Assembly: GCA_009731375.1 (NCBI GenBank)
Contig: BJOX01000098.1
Span: forward strand, 424,000-487,999
Direction: 5' to 3'
DNA: 64,000 bases
Origin: Paulinella micropora
Taxonomy: Eukaryota > Cercozoa > Imbricatea > Euglyphida
Made by a program: the position numbers and the translations under genes. Numbering within the stretch: position 1 is the first letter of the stretch; each line of letters begins with the position of its first letter. Positions 29,334 to 36,764 of the stretch are shown here, one piece after another. The notes beneath the pieces were generated by a model, which saw nothing but the letters and a program-made list of their open reading frames with translations, did not search any database and was not told the DNA's origin.

Positions 29334-29681
29334 ATGTCTTCCAACTGCGCGACTTGTGGACACGCTACCGCTGCTGCTCCTGCCAAGCCCGAGCGCAAGC
29401 CCAGAGCGCCGTCTGCCTATAACCAGGTAACATTGTCACTGAACATTATTTTCGTCAGAAATTGTGCTTCTCGTTGTTTACAGTTCTTCAAGGACCAGAT
29501 GGCCACGCCCGAAGTCAAGGCGATGGCGCACAAAGAACGCATGGCGTACATCAGCTCGAAATGGAACCAACAGAAGGCGGCTGCTCCTGCTCCTTCTTCC
29601 TCTGCACCCCAACCGGCACAGGGATCGGCAGCGAGCGACGCACTACCAGCTGGCCGCCCTGCCCTCGTGCGGTCCCTCTGA
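29334..29681 (+). CDS. YABBY/HMG-like DNA-binding protein with a 57-bp intron
   Basis: ATG 29,334. A zinc-like CATCGH start is followed by a Pro/Ala-rich linker and KPRAPSAYNQ. After the intron at 29,427-29,483 the sequence resumes with FFKDQMATPEVKAMAHKERM and YISSKWNQQK, the YABBY/HMG-box pattern (PSAYN-F-K...K...SKW) found in several nucleocytoviruses. The C-terminus is Ser/Pro/Ala-rich. Unspliced, the intron adds 19 codons without a stop in the middle of the box. The end at 29,681 overlaps the convergent resolvase gene. Confidence 0.6.
   Translation: MSSNCATCGHATAAAPAKPERKPRAPSAYNQVTLSLNIIFVRNCASRCLQFFKDQMATPEVKAMAHKERMAYISSKWNQQKAAAPAPSSSAPQPAQGSAASDALPAGRPALVRSL
29427..29483 (+). other. 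Candidate 57-bp spliceosomal intron
   Basis: Begins GTAACA and ends GTTTACAG, with a possible branch region CACTGAAC near the 5' side. Removing it joins PSAYNQ to FFKDQM and restores the conserved domain. Its length is a multiple of three. Confidence 0.6.
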
Positions 29682-30191
29682 CGAGCGCGGACATGGCCAG
29701 GCCGAAGGCATCGCTCAGATGATCTGACTCTGTGAGGCATTTAGTCTCGCCAGTTACATTAAAACTTTCCACGCGGTTTTGTGCCAATACTTTAGACTGA
29801 ACTTTGTATTTCCCTTTAACTCGTCCGGATATAGTCGGCGTAAGCGAAAAAAAGCAGCTGAACTTGAATTAACTCTGGTAGAAAAGTAGCTCCTTGGCAC
29901 CGAGTGCCAGCATCGTTGCGCCGGCTGCCGCTTGAATTAAGAGGTTGTCAGGGGTTGTGTTCGCTCTCCCAAAATTTTGGTCTCGACCACTACGATGTCG
30001 GCGTTGTGCACTTCCTCGATGGCGTTCAACGTTGCAAACAGGGGCTTGGTCTTGAAGCTGTCAGTGTCCGTCTGTCGGGCAATGTCCAGCACGCTGGCGT
30101 AGGTGACTGAGATGGCGTTGGTGCGGTTGTCTTTTGTGATTACTACCACTCCAAGGTTTCTCAGCCCCGGGTCGATAGAGACAATCTTCAT
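29680..30191 (-). pseudogene. RuvC-like Holliday junction resolvase (poxvirus A22 type), frameshifted
   Basis: ATG 30,191 opens VSIDPGLRNLGVVVITKDN with the first catalytic Asp; VVVETKIL carries the catalytic Glu. The frame changes near 29,965, giving the helix NLLIQAAAGATMLALGAKEL, and again further down to reach DHLSDAFGLAMSA (about 29,690-29,735), where the final acidic residues sit. The enzyme resolves four-way junctions and concatemers. At least two frame errors separate the catalytic parts, so this copy is probably inactive if the sequence is right. Confidence 0.75.
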
Positions 30192-30256
30192 TTTTGATTA
30201 ATACAGTAGGAAAATTTTTTTCTCGTTGTGTCTTTAATAATTGAGTTGAACGCAAA

Positions 30257-30408
30257 ATGAACGGCCTGCGCAACATCTCGGAGATGAACATCCTGGTCCG
30301 GTCGAAAGATCGCGACCGGGTGCAAGGGGCGGGTGATTCGGCCGAGTTCCGGCTGTCGCTGTCGGAAGCGATCCAAGGCAAATACAAGTTAATTTGGGCC
30401 ACGATCCC
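30257..30408 (+). pseudogene. Minor capsid (penton-like) protein, N-terminal fragment
   Basis: ATG 30,257, preceded by a late-promoter-like TTTTTTTCTCGTTGTGTC. The 50 residues include ILVRSKDRDRVQGAGDSAEF and LSLSEAIQGKYKLIWATIP, the usual start of minor capsid/penton proteins of Polinton-like viruses. The coding match ends abruptly at ATCCC (30,404-30,408), after which fibre sequence begins. The missing continuation lies in reverse orientation at 36,075-36,764. See the inversion finding. Confidence 0.65.
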
Positions 30409-33400
30409 TACACGTTTCCTATGTTCAGCAACTACACTTACGGCAGCACGTGGACAGCGACAGTGAGCAGCGAAGAGGTCGGTTCCTGGCAAGCCTGGAA
30501 AATGTTTGACAACGTCACTGCCGGAGATACAGGCTGGGTCAGCAAGAACTACTACACGTATCCAGCAGGGGATTACGATGTGGCGGGCGCGGGCGCGAAC
30601 GCACAAACCACCAACGGGATACAAGGAGAGTGGTTCCAACTGCGTCGCTCTGATGGTGCGTGGATGCTGCTGTCGAGTTTTGATTGGTACCTCGTATTTA
30701 TGTTGGGGATTCAACTGGATTATATGCAACCTGGCCAAAAAGTCTTGCGATACTAGGCTCGAACGACGCTGCCGACCCTCCCACTAACTGGACGGTGCTG
30801 TACCAGAACACCAGCATCCCTTCTTGGACAGTAAATGAGGTTTTNNNNNNNNNNACAGTAAATTAGGTTTTGAGGACGTTTACACTCACCACTTCGTGTG
30901 CATCTACTAATTACTTCAGAGTCCATCGCTGGGTAATCGAAAAGATCTACCCTGGAGGAAACAGTGCAGCTCGCTGGGTACGTTGCGCAGACCTAACTTT
31001 GTAGCCGCTGCTGCCAGCTCGTTGTCACTCAGTGGGGCTGGAGGTACCAGTACACTTTCAGCCCCAGCTTCCGGGGCTTCTTCGATCAGGCTACCAACCG
31101 CCCTGCCGGGCAGTCACTCGACTCCGGTGGCCAGCTTGCGACAGGTGCTGCCAGCTCGCTATCACTCAGCGGGGCGGGAGGCACCAGCAGCGCTGCCAGG
31201 AAGTGCTTCTCTAGTAACACTCGACTCCAGCGGCCAGCTAGCGACAGGGGCTGCTAGCTCGCTGTCACTCAGCGGGGCTGGAGGCACCAGCACGCTTTCC
31301 GCTCCAGCGTCTGGCACTTCTGCACTCAAGCTGCCAACCGCCCTGCCAAGCAGCACCAGCTTGGTGTCGCTGGGATCCGACGGCGCGCTGCTGCACGGGG
31401 ACCAGGCCATCTCACACGGTCTGAGCCTTGTAGCCACTCCGTACGTGCAGAAGCCCGACAGCATGACGAGCAACAACTGGAACGGCCTGGTCGCGAGTGC
31501 GTCCACTTCCGGGAACTGCAATGCGTACGACGGCTTCAATACAGGCTCAAACTTTTCCTGGCAGAGCAACACTAGTACCTACAATGCCACGAGCGGCGCC
31601 TACACCTCCGGTTCCAACAAGACGTTTTCGGGTGTAGCGTACCGTGTGAGTCCACATAGGCCTTGTTGGTGGCGTCAGTGCTGACCAGCGGCGCCGAGAT
31701 GTTCTTGACCGAGAAGTACGATGTATAGTCGAAACCAAAGTGGTTAATTGCACAAAAGCTGGAACTTCCTCCTCCCTTCATGGAAGCAACCACGATGGCC
31801 ACGTACTGGGCGGCCCTGGCGTTGTCGGTCGGCGCGAAGGTGATGGAACTGCCATCGATAAAAATATACGAGCCAGTGTGCCACAGCGTCCAGGTAGTGC
31901 CGTCTAACGACGTGCCCGCCTGCCATGTCTTTGGTGATTTATCCAGACCGCTGGACTGGGCTTGCAGATAGTACTGTTGCAGGACGGCTCCAGTGCCAAA
32001 ATCCAGTTGGAGCCACTACACATACGTCGCCGCTGACGATCGGCACCTCTACGGTTGCGAGCACCGGGACGGTTGCGCTGAGTCTGCCCAGTGCGCTGCC
32101 GTCCAACACGTCCTTCGTCTCTGTGTCCAGCGGAGGGCAGCTAGCCGCCTCTTCTGTCAGAGTGCCTGCTAGCCTGCCCGGCTCGACGTCTCTGGTAACG
32201 CTCGACTCGACTGGTCAGCTTGCCACCGGGGCGGCCAGCTCGTTGTTGCCATCATCCACGCCAGCCCAGACTGCCGTTCTGAGCCTGACTTCTGCAGTGC
32301 AGATGGTGTCCCAGAGCACTTCCACCACGGTCGTGATTTCTGGCTCGGTGGCGCTGCCGACCTGGACTTCCATGTCGGCCTATACGCCTACCACAGACCC
32401 TAACTGGGCGATCAGCCACTCTTCCGCAGTTGTGAGCCAAGAGAGCTATAGAGTTTTCGATGGTGTCGCTGCCAATGGCTGGACTAGCCTCGGCAACTAC
32501 AACTCGGACGGGAGCTTGAACACGACAAACAACGCCGTTACCAACGTGGGCGGCAGCAACGTGTACGGCGAGTACTTTACGCTCCAGCACCAGCGGCGCC
32601 GTTACAGAATCACGAGCTTTGCGTTGACTAATACCTCCACTCTTAGTGCCTCAACTAGAAGCTTCTCGTTGGTGGGATCGGACAATGGTAGTACCTGGAC
32701 ACTAGTCTGGTCCGGTAACTTCTCTTTTACCTCGACGTTACAGACCCTGAACTCGAGCGCGCCCGCTTCGACCGCGTTCTATTACTACCACCGGTTTATC
32801 GTCACTGCGGTACATTCGAGCGTCGCGGCCAGCGTTGGGACCTTTGCGCCCGTCATTGAGTCAGAGGGAGTGTCGGTCACTGCTGCGGGCCTCACGGGCG
32901 TGGATTCGATCATGTGCGGCAAAAACACGCTGAAGCTGCCGACCGCGCTACCCTCTGGCGGCACGGACCGTGTGCTCCAAATCAACGACCTCGGCGAGTT
33001 CGAACTGGGCACCTGGGACCGCGGCCACTCGCTGTCGAGTGACACGGTCGTCTCTGTTAATAGTGGAACTGCCAGGAAGATCCCGGTCGATGGCGTAGTG
33101 AGGCTGGTGCCCATATACGGCAACATCACCGTAAGCAATGCCAACGGCTTCACGACCTGGCAGAACACGTCCGGTATGCCCAGGAAGTGGCTGATCACTG
33201 CTTCGTTCAAGTTTATTACTTCGGCGGCGGCTACCAACAACCCGCCGACCAGTGGCGCCTATTACGATGTCTGGGTCGAAAGGAATGCAGTGAGACCCGC
33301 CTCAAGCTCCGGCGTACAGCAGACAGAAGCCAATTTTCAGGTGTCAGTTGGCGCTCATGGGCTCTATGACAACGGGCGGATCACCTCGCCCAGCCTGTCG

Positions 33401-33544
33401 GGTATCATGGAAGTGGCGGCAAATGAGTATATCTGGTTCGAAGCTTATGGAGACACACAAGGCGCTGTCAGCTGGAGCCTTGTCATTGGTGGTTCAACTG
33501 TTTATTCAAGAGGCAGAGTGACCATTACGGAGATCCCGGGCTAA
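30409..33544 (+). pseudogene. Fibre protein, distal part (discoidin-like modules and C1q-like end)
   Basis: Starts directly at the breakpoint 30,408 with no start codon of its own. A discoidin/F5-8C-like module (STWTATVSSEEVGSWQAWKM) has frame errors and a gap (30,845-30,854). Then come repeats of the type SLSLSGAGGTSTLSAPASG and LKLPTALPS-x-TSLVSLGSDG. A second discoidin-like module is interrupted by an inverted segment (31,638-32,015). From about 31,925 the plus frame is open to 33,544, with a third discoidin-like module (FDGVAANGWTSLGNY, GSDNGSTWTLVWSG) and a final globular region (RKWLITASFKFITSAA, AANEYIWFEAYGD, ITEIPG) resembling C1q/TNF jelly rolls. These are receptor-binding fibre features. 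TAA at 33,542. Confidence 0.7.
31638..32015 (-). other. Inverted segment inside a fibre module
   Basis: The fibre reads on the plus strand up to about 31,637 (NATSGAYTSGSNKTFSGV) and again from about 32,022, but between them the coding sense is on the minus strand: WLQLDFGTGAVLQQYYLQAQ, TSLDGTTWTLWHTGSYIF, AINHFGFDYTSYFSVKN. Flipping the segment places these in the expected order of a discoidin-like module. The ends carry GTGTAG (31,632-31,637) and CTACAC (32,016-32,021) as a short inverted repeat. Confidence 0.7.
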
Positions 33545-33584
33545 TTTTTTTTCTTTCGAGTCTGTATTTTTTAATTTAAAAGAA

Positions 33585-33872
33585 ATGGACGCGTTGCGAC
33601 AAGCACTAGCTGAGAACGAGAACGAGCTGGCCGCCTGCCTGGCCCACCGCCGGATCCTGGCGGTCGAACGAGAGAAGTTACAGCTGCAGATTGCGCTCTG
33701 TGAAAAGGTCTGTGATTGCAAGGTGATGCGCGAGCAAGTTAAGACGCTCATCCAACAACAAGAGGAAGCAGAGGCGGCAGCAGCCGAGGCAGCCGCCCGC
33801 GCGGCCGCCGAGGCCGAAATGGCACTAGAGGAGACGGTCGTGGAGATGCTACCCGACACCATCAATGGCTAG
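33585..33872 (+). CDS. Small coiled-coil protein, 95 residues
   Basis: ATG 33,585 after a TTTTTTTTCTTTCGAGTC promoter-like stretch. The product is helical: LRQALAENENELAACLAHRR, three cysteines (CEKVCDCK), then a Glu/Ala-rich coil. It is intact. Its stop overlaps the stop of the convergent reductase small subunit by a few bases. It may be a trimerising or fibre-associated protein, given its position right after the fibre, but that is inference. Confidence 0.65.
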   Translation: MDALRQALAENENELAACLAHRRILAVEREKLQLQIALCEKVCDCKVMREQVKTLIQQQEEAEAAAAEAAARAAAEAEMALEETVVEMLPDTING

Positions 33873-34922
33873 AAGTCTTTGTCTAGGCCCCATTCCGGCT
33901 CCTTGGCCGGCGCCCGCGCGTACTCGCTCACTCTTTTCTCGAAAAAGTTAGTCTTGCCTACCACGTCTAGCTGCTCCATGAAGGGCAAGGGACACTTGGC
34001 CACCCCGTACAGCTTTTCTCTCAGGCCCAAGTTCTGCAGCAGGCCGTCAGCCACGAACTCGACGTACCGCTCCATCAGCGTGGCGTTCGGGCCTAGCAAT
34101 GCCACCGGCAGCCCGCCACGATCTGGAAAATGCGATCTCGACACAGCCCGCCACGATCTGGCTATACCTCCGTTCGATCTCGACACAGCCCGCCACGATC
34201 TGGAAAATGCGCGACATCTGCAGCTTGTTCGACACGTGGTGCTTGTACAAGTGGCACGCGAACAGGCCGTGCTGTGTCTCGTCCCGAGCAATAAACTCGT
34301 TCGAGGTGCACAGGCCTTGCAGCAGGCCCGGGTGCTTTTGTTTCAGCCAAAAGATGGAGGCGAAAGAAGAGGCGAACTGGACAAGTTCAACGCAAGCGAA
34401 CGCCACCAGGCGCTCGGCAAACGAAGACCGGACCGGGCTGCCACTGCAGCGCCCATTTCGCTTTTTGGGCGACGGTCGGGACCTGCGTGATCGCATTGAA
34501 CAGCTTGTCCTTTTCTTGCTGGTCACTGATGATCGTGTCGATCAACAGGCTGTAGGTCCGCGAGTGTTCGGCTTCATTAAAGATCTGGTAAGAATAAAAA
34601 AGTCTAGCTTCGGAATATTGCACTTCGGCCAAAAAATTAGCGGCCAGGCTCTTGAATGATGCCGTCGCTCGAGGCAAAAAAGCCTAGCACCATCTTAGTA
34701 AAATGCTGCTCGTCTACATTTAGTTTCTTGAAATCAGCCTGTTCCCTGCTCAAATCTAGCTCATCTGCTGTCCAGAACGAGCGCAAGGAAGCTTCATAGA
34801 ATGAATACAACTGTGGACGCCGTATCGGGAAGAGACAAAATCGCGATTCTTCCGGCACGAGCAGTTTTTCTTCAGTGTCCATTCGTTCAGCTGCCGGTTG
34901 TCCAGTTTCAGCAAGGCCATCC
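33869..34922 (-). pseudogene. nrdB-like: Ribonucleotide reductase small subunit (several frame errors)
   Basis: The di-iron tyrosyl-radical subunit that partners the two large-subunit genes. The minus strand shows [29 protein letters not shown], then EVQYSEARLFYSYQIF and NEAEHSRTYSLLIDT (iron ligands Glu and His), SNEFIARDETQHG (second ligand helix), LPVALLGPNATLMERYVEFV-type sequence and the C-terminal LDKDF that docks into the large subunit. ATG 34,922 ([11 protein letters not shown]) is the likely start, with a frame change near 34,880. Others lie near 34,650 and 34,400. A 35-bp extra repeat near 34,113-34,150 shifts the frame again. Confidence 0.85.
34113..34214. repeat. Partial tandem duplication inside the reductase small subunit
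   Basis: CCCGCCACGATCTGG occurs three times, twice followed by AAAATGC and twice preceded by GATCTCGACACAG. One 35-bp block looks like a chimera of its neighbours. Its length is not a multiple of three and it breaks the reading frame, pointing to a copying or assembly error. Confidence 0.6.
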
Positions 34923-34992
34923 CCTTTTTAATAGTAAAGGAAAAGAGGATATATTTTTTTTCTTGTCGGCACAACAGAACAAAGAACAAATC

Positions 34993-35340
34993 ATGTTGCA
35001 AAGACGTAAGACCGAACAACGGCTGATGCCCTCGTCGCAAGAGTCCATCACCGTAACCTCGCACGAGCTCGCACTCGAACTTAAGCGCAGCTACAGCGAT
35101 TTCAGCTGTCAGTCAGTGCCACAGCTCATTGTTCACGGGGTCAAGTACCTTGCTCTCTATACTAATCATACCGGCGAGGAGAAGAAGCAAATTCTAATTG
35201 CAGTCCTTGTTGATCTCTGTCCTGACGACAACGTGGACAAGCTGATCCCGCCCGTGGTCGACGTCATCTGGGAGCTCGTGAAGGCCGCCCTCGCTTCCAA
35301 CTGCTGTGAGCTGTGTCCCAAAGTCTGCACGGTCATGTAG
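34993..35340 (+). CDS. Hypothetical protein, 115 residues, hydrophobic C-terminal half
   Basis: ATG 34,993, 40 bp after the promoter-like TATTTTTTTTCTTGTCGGC. The N-terminal half is polar (RRKTEQRLMPSSQES). The C-terminal half has HGVKYLALYTNHTGEEKKQ, LIPPVVDVIWELVKAAL and a CC...C...C ending. Similar-looking short proteins with a VIDVIW-type segment exist in large DNA viruses, but I cannot name the family. It is intact and convergent with the SLATT-like gene (8-bp overlap). Confidence 0.6.
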   Translation: MLQRRKTEQRLMPSSQESITVTSHELALELKRSYSDFSCQSVPQLIVHGVKYLALYTNHTGEEKKQILIAVLVDLCPDDNVDKLIPPVVDVIWELVKAALASNCCELCPKVCTVM

Positions 35341-36000
35341 GCATCGGGATCAAGTGCCTGCCCAGCGTCATGGGCGTGCTCCGGTGGATCCTGACCGGGT
35401 CACCGCTTGTCACCATCTGCGCGCGCGCTTTGGCCAGCTTCTCGCGGTCCAGGCGGTGCGCCCACAACACCACTGCTGGTATAACTTGCTCGTTCGAACG
35501 CACTTTCTCCAGGGCCATTGTAATCTTGACCAGCAGCACGTCAATCTAAAGCGCCTCTTCTTGGCCATCTCGATTGAGAGCTCGTTCTTGACCATTTCAA
35601 AAAGGATCTAGCAGGAGAAGTGGCGCTCTGCCTTTTGCCCAAAGTTGAAAAAGCGGTTGGTGCCCGAGATGATGGCTACCAAGATTAAACATGTGACGCT
35701 GACCCAATCGTAGCCCGTCCGGCCTGCTCCGCACGCCTTGAAGCCGAAATTTCCCACGATAATCGAACAGATCGCCGGCACGATAGTGGCCAACAAGCCA
35801 AATAACAGAAAGCGGTTGTAGTAGTAGTAGCCCGCCGAGTTGTTCAGGCGCGCATGCAGTGCGCATTCGTCCACTACACTGGCAAAATAGGCCTCATGCC
35901 TCGAAGACCACTTCTCTTCCTCCCGCTTGACGTCGCTGTCGTCTGAATCATGATTCTCGCTCGACTGCGCTCGAATGGCCAAGATTTTATCCTCGTCCAT
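35333..36000 (-). pseudogene. SLATT-like two-helix membrane protein (stop plus frame change)
   Basis: ATG 36,000. An acidic leader is followed by a helix (WSSRHEAYFASVVDECALHA), a YYYYNRF motif, TM helix 1 (LFGLLATIVPAICSIIVGNFGF), TM helix 2 (VSVTCLILVAIISGTNRFF) and FGQKAERHFSC, the layout of SLATT membrane domains. An in-frame TAG at 35,608-35,610 follows, and the same frame continues with FEMVKNELSIEMAKKRRF. After a frame change near 35,535 comes ITMALEKVRSNEQVIPAVV, the expected SLATT tail. In bacteria SLATT proteins are pore-forming effectors; a viral membrane role is unknown. Confidence 0.5.
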
Positions 36001-36074
36001 CTTTCTTTTTAATATAACGGACTGCTGCCACAAGACTTAAAAAAATGTGCGATTGCTGGCCGGCGGCCACTCTA

Positions 36075-36764
36075 TCAACAACCGGCTTTTGACAGCAGCA
36101 TCTCCCAGTCCGCCCCGTTCAAGTCCACCTTGTCCCTGGTGTCAGGATTGCACACCTGCATGTGCAAGTACTTCGTCAGCGTCGGAAACACCACGTACTG
36201 GTCGTGTCTGTCCTGAGCCGACGACTGGTAGCCACCCGATGAGGCCAGGAAAGGAATGATCAGGCTACCCGACTGCACTTTCGTGCCGCGCGAGACCGCG
36301 CCCGTCAGAGACACTTCCTCGTAGTTGCCGCCCGTCGAGTACGCCAGACTTGAGCATTCCTTGATCTTGATGCCTAGCGAAGTCGGTAGGCCTAGCGCCA
36401 CGACTTGTGGCAAGGTGGCCTGTCCCGACGTCAGCACACGGAGCTCGATCTGGGCCGAAGTCGGGACGCCCAGCACGGCGTGCGCGCTGTCCTCTCCCTT
36501 CCTGGTGTAGATATTGAACTCTGCCAACACAGACAGCGTGAACTGCAGCTTGAGCTTGGTGTCGAGTTACTGAACGCCGATCGACTGTCCTGGCTGCACA
36601 AAGCCCTCGTTGATTAAAAGCGATCGTAGCGTGTCGGCCAGGGTCTCGCCAGTGTAATTTTGTGACGGAATCGTGATCGTCACATCGCCGGTGGCAGTGG
36701 AGTTTAAGTAAAGCTTGTTGTTCTTGGAATTGATGTTGTACGTCGCGTTCGGGATGGGTCCCAA
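36075..36764 (-). pseudogene. Minor capsid (penton-like) protein, C-terminal part
   Basis: The minus-strand coding starts abruptly at the breakpoint (GGGAT, 36,751-36,755) with ATYNINSKNNKLYLNS, then VTITIPSQNYTGETLADTL, the characteristic strand-turn-strand and Tyr-Thr-Leu pattern of minor capsid proteins. An in-frame TAA at 36,567-36,569 interrupts it. The frame then continues through TLSVLAEFNIYTRKG, GIKIKECSSLAYSTGGNY and YVVFPTLTKYLHMQVCN to TGA 36,075. The matching N-terminus is on the plus strand at 30,257-30,408. Confidence 0.65.

Noticed and set aside
5620-36569. Alternative genetic code with TAA/TAG read as amino acids
   Set aside because: Several well-delimited genes end at TAA or TAG next to A/T-rich 3' signals (2391, 12,048, 13,947, 28,164), so these codons act as stops here.
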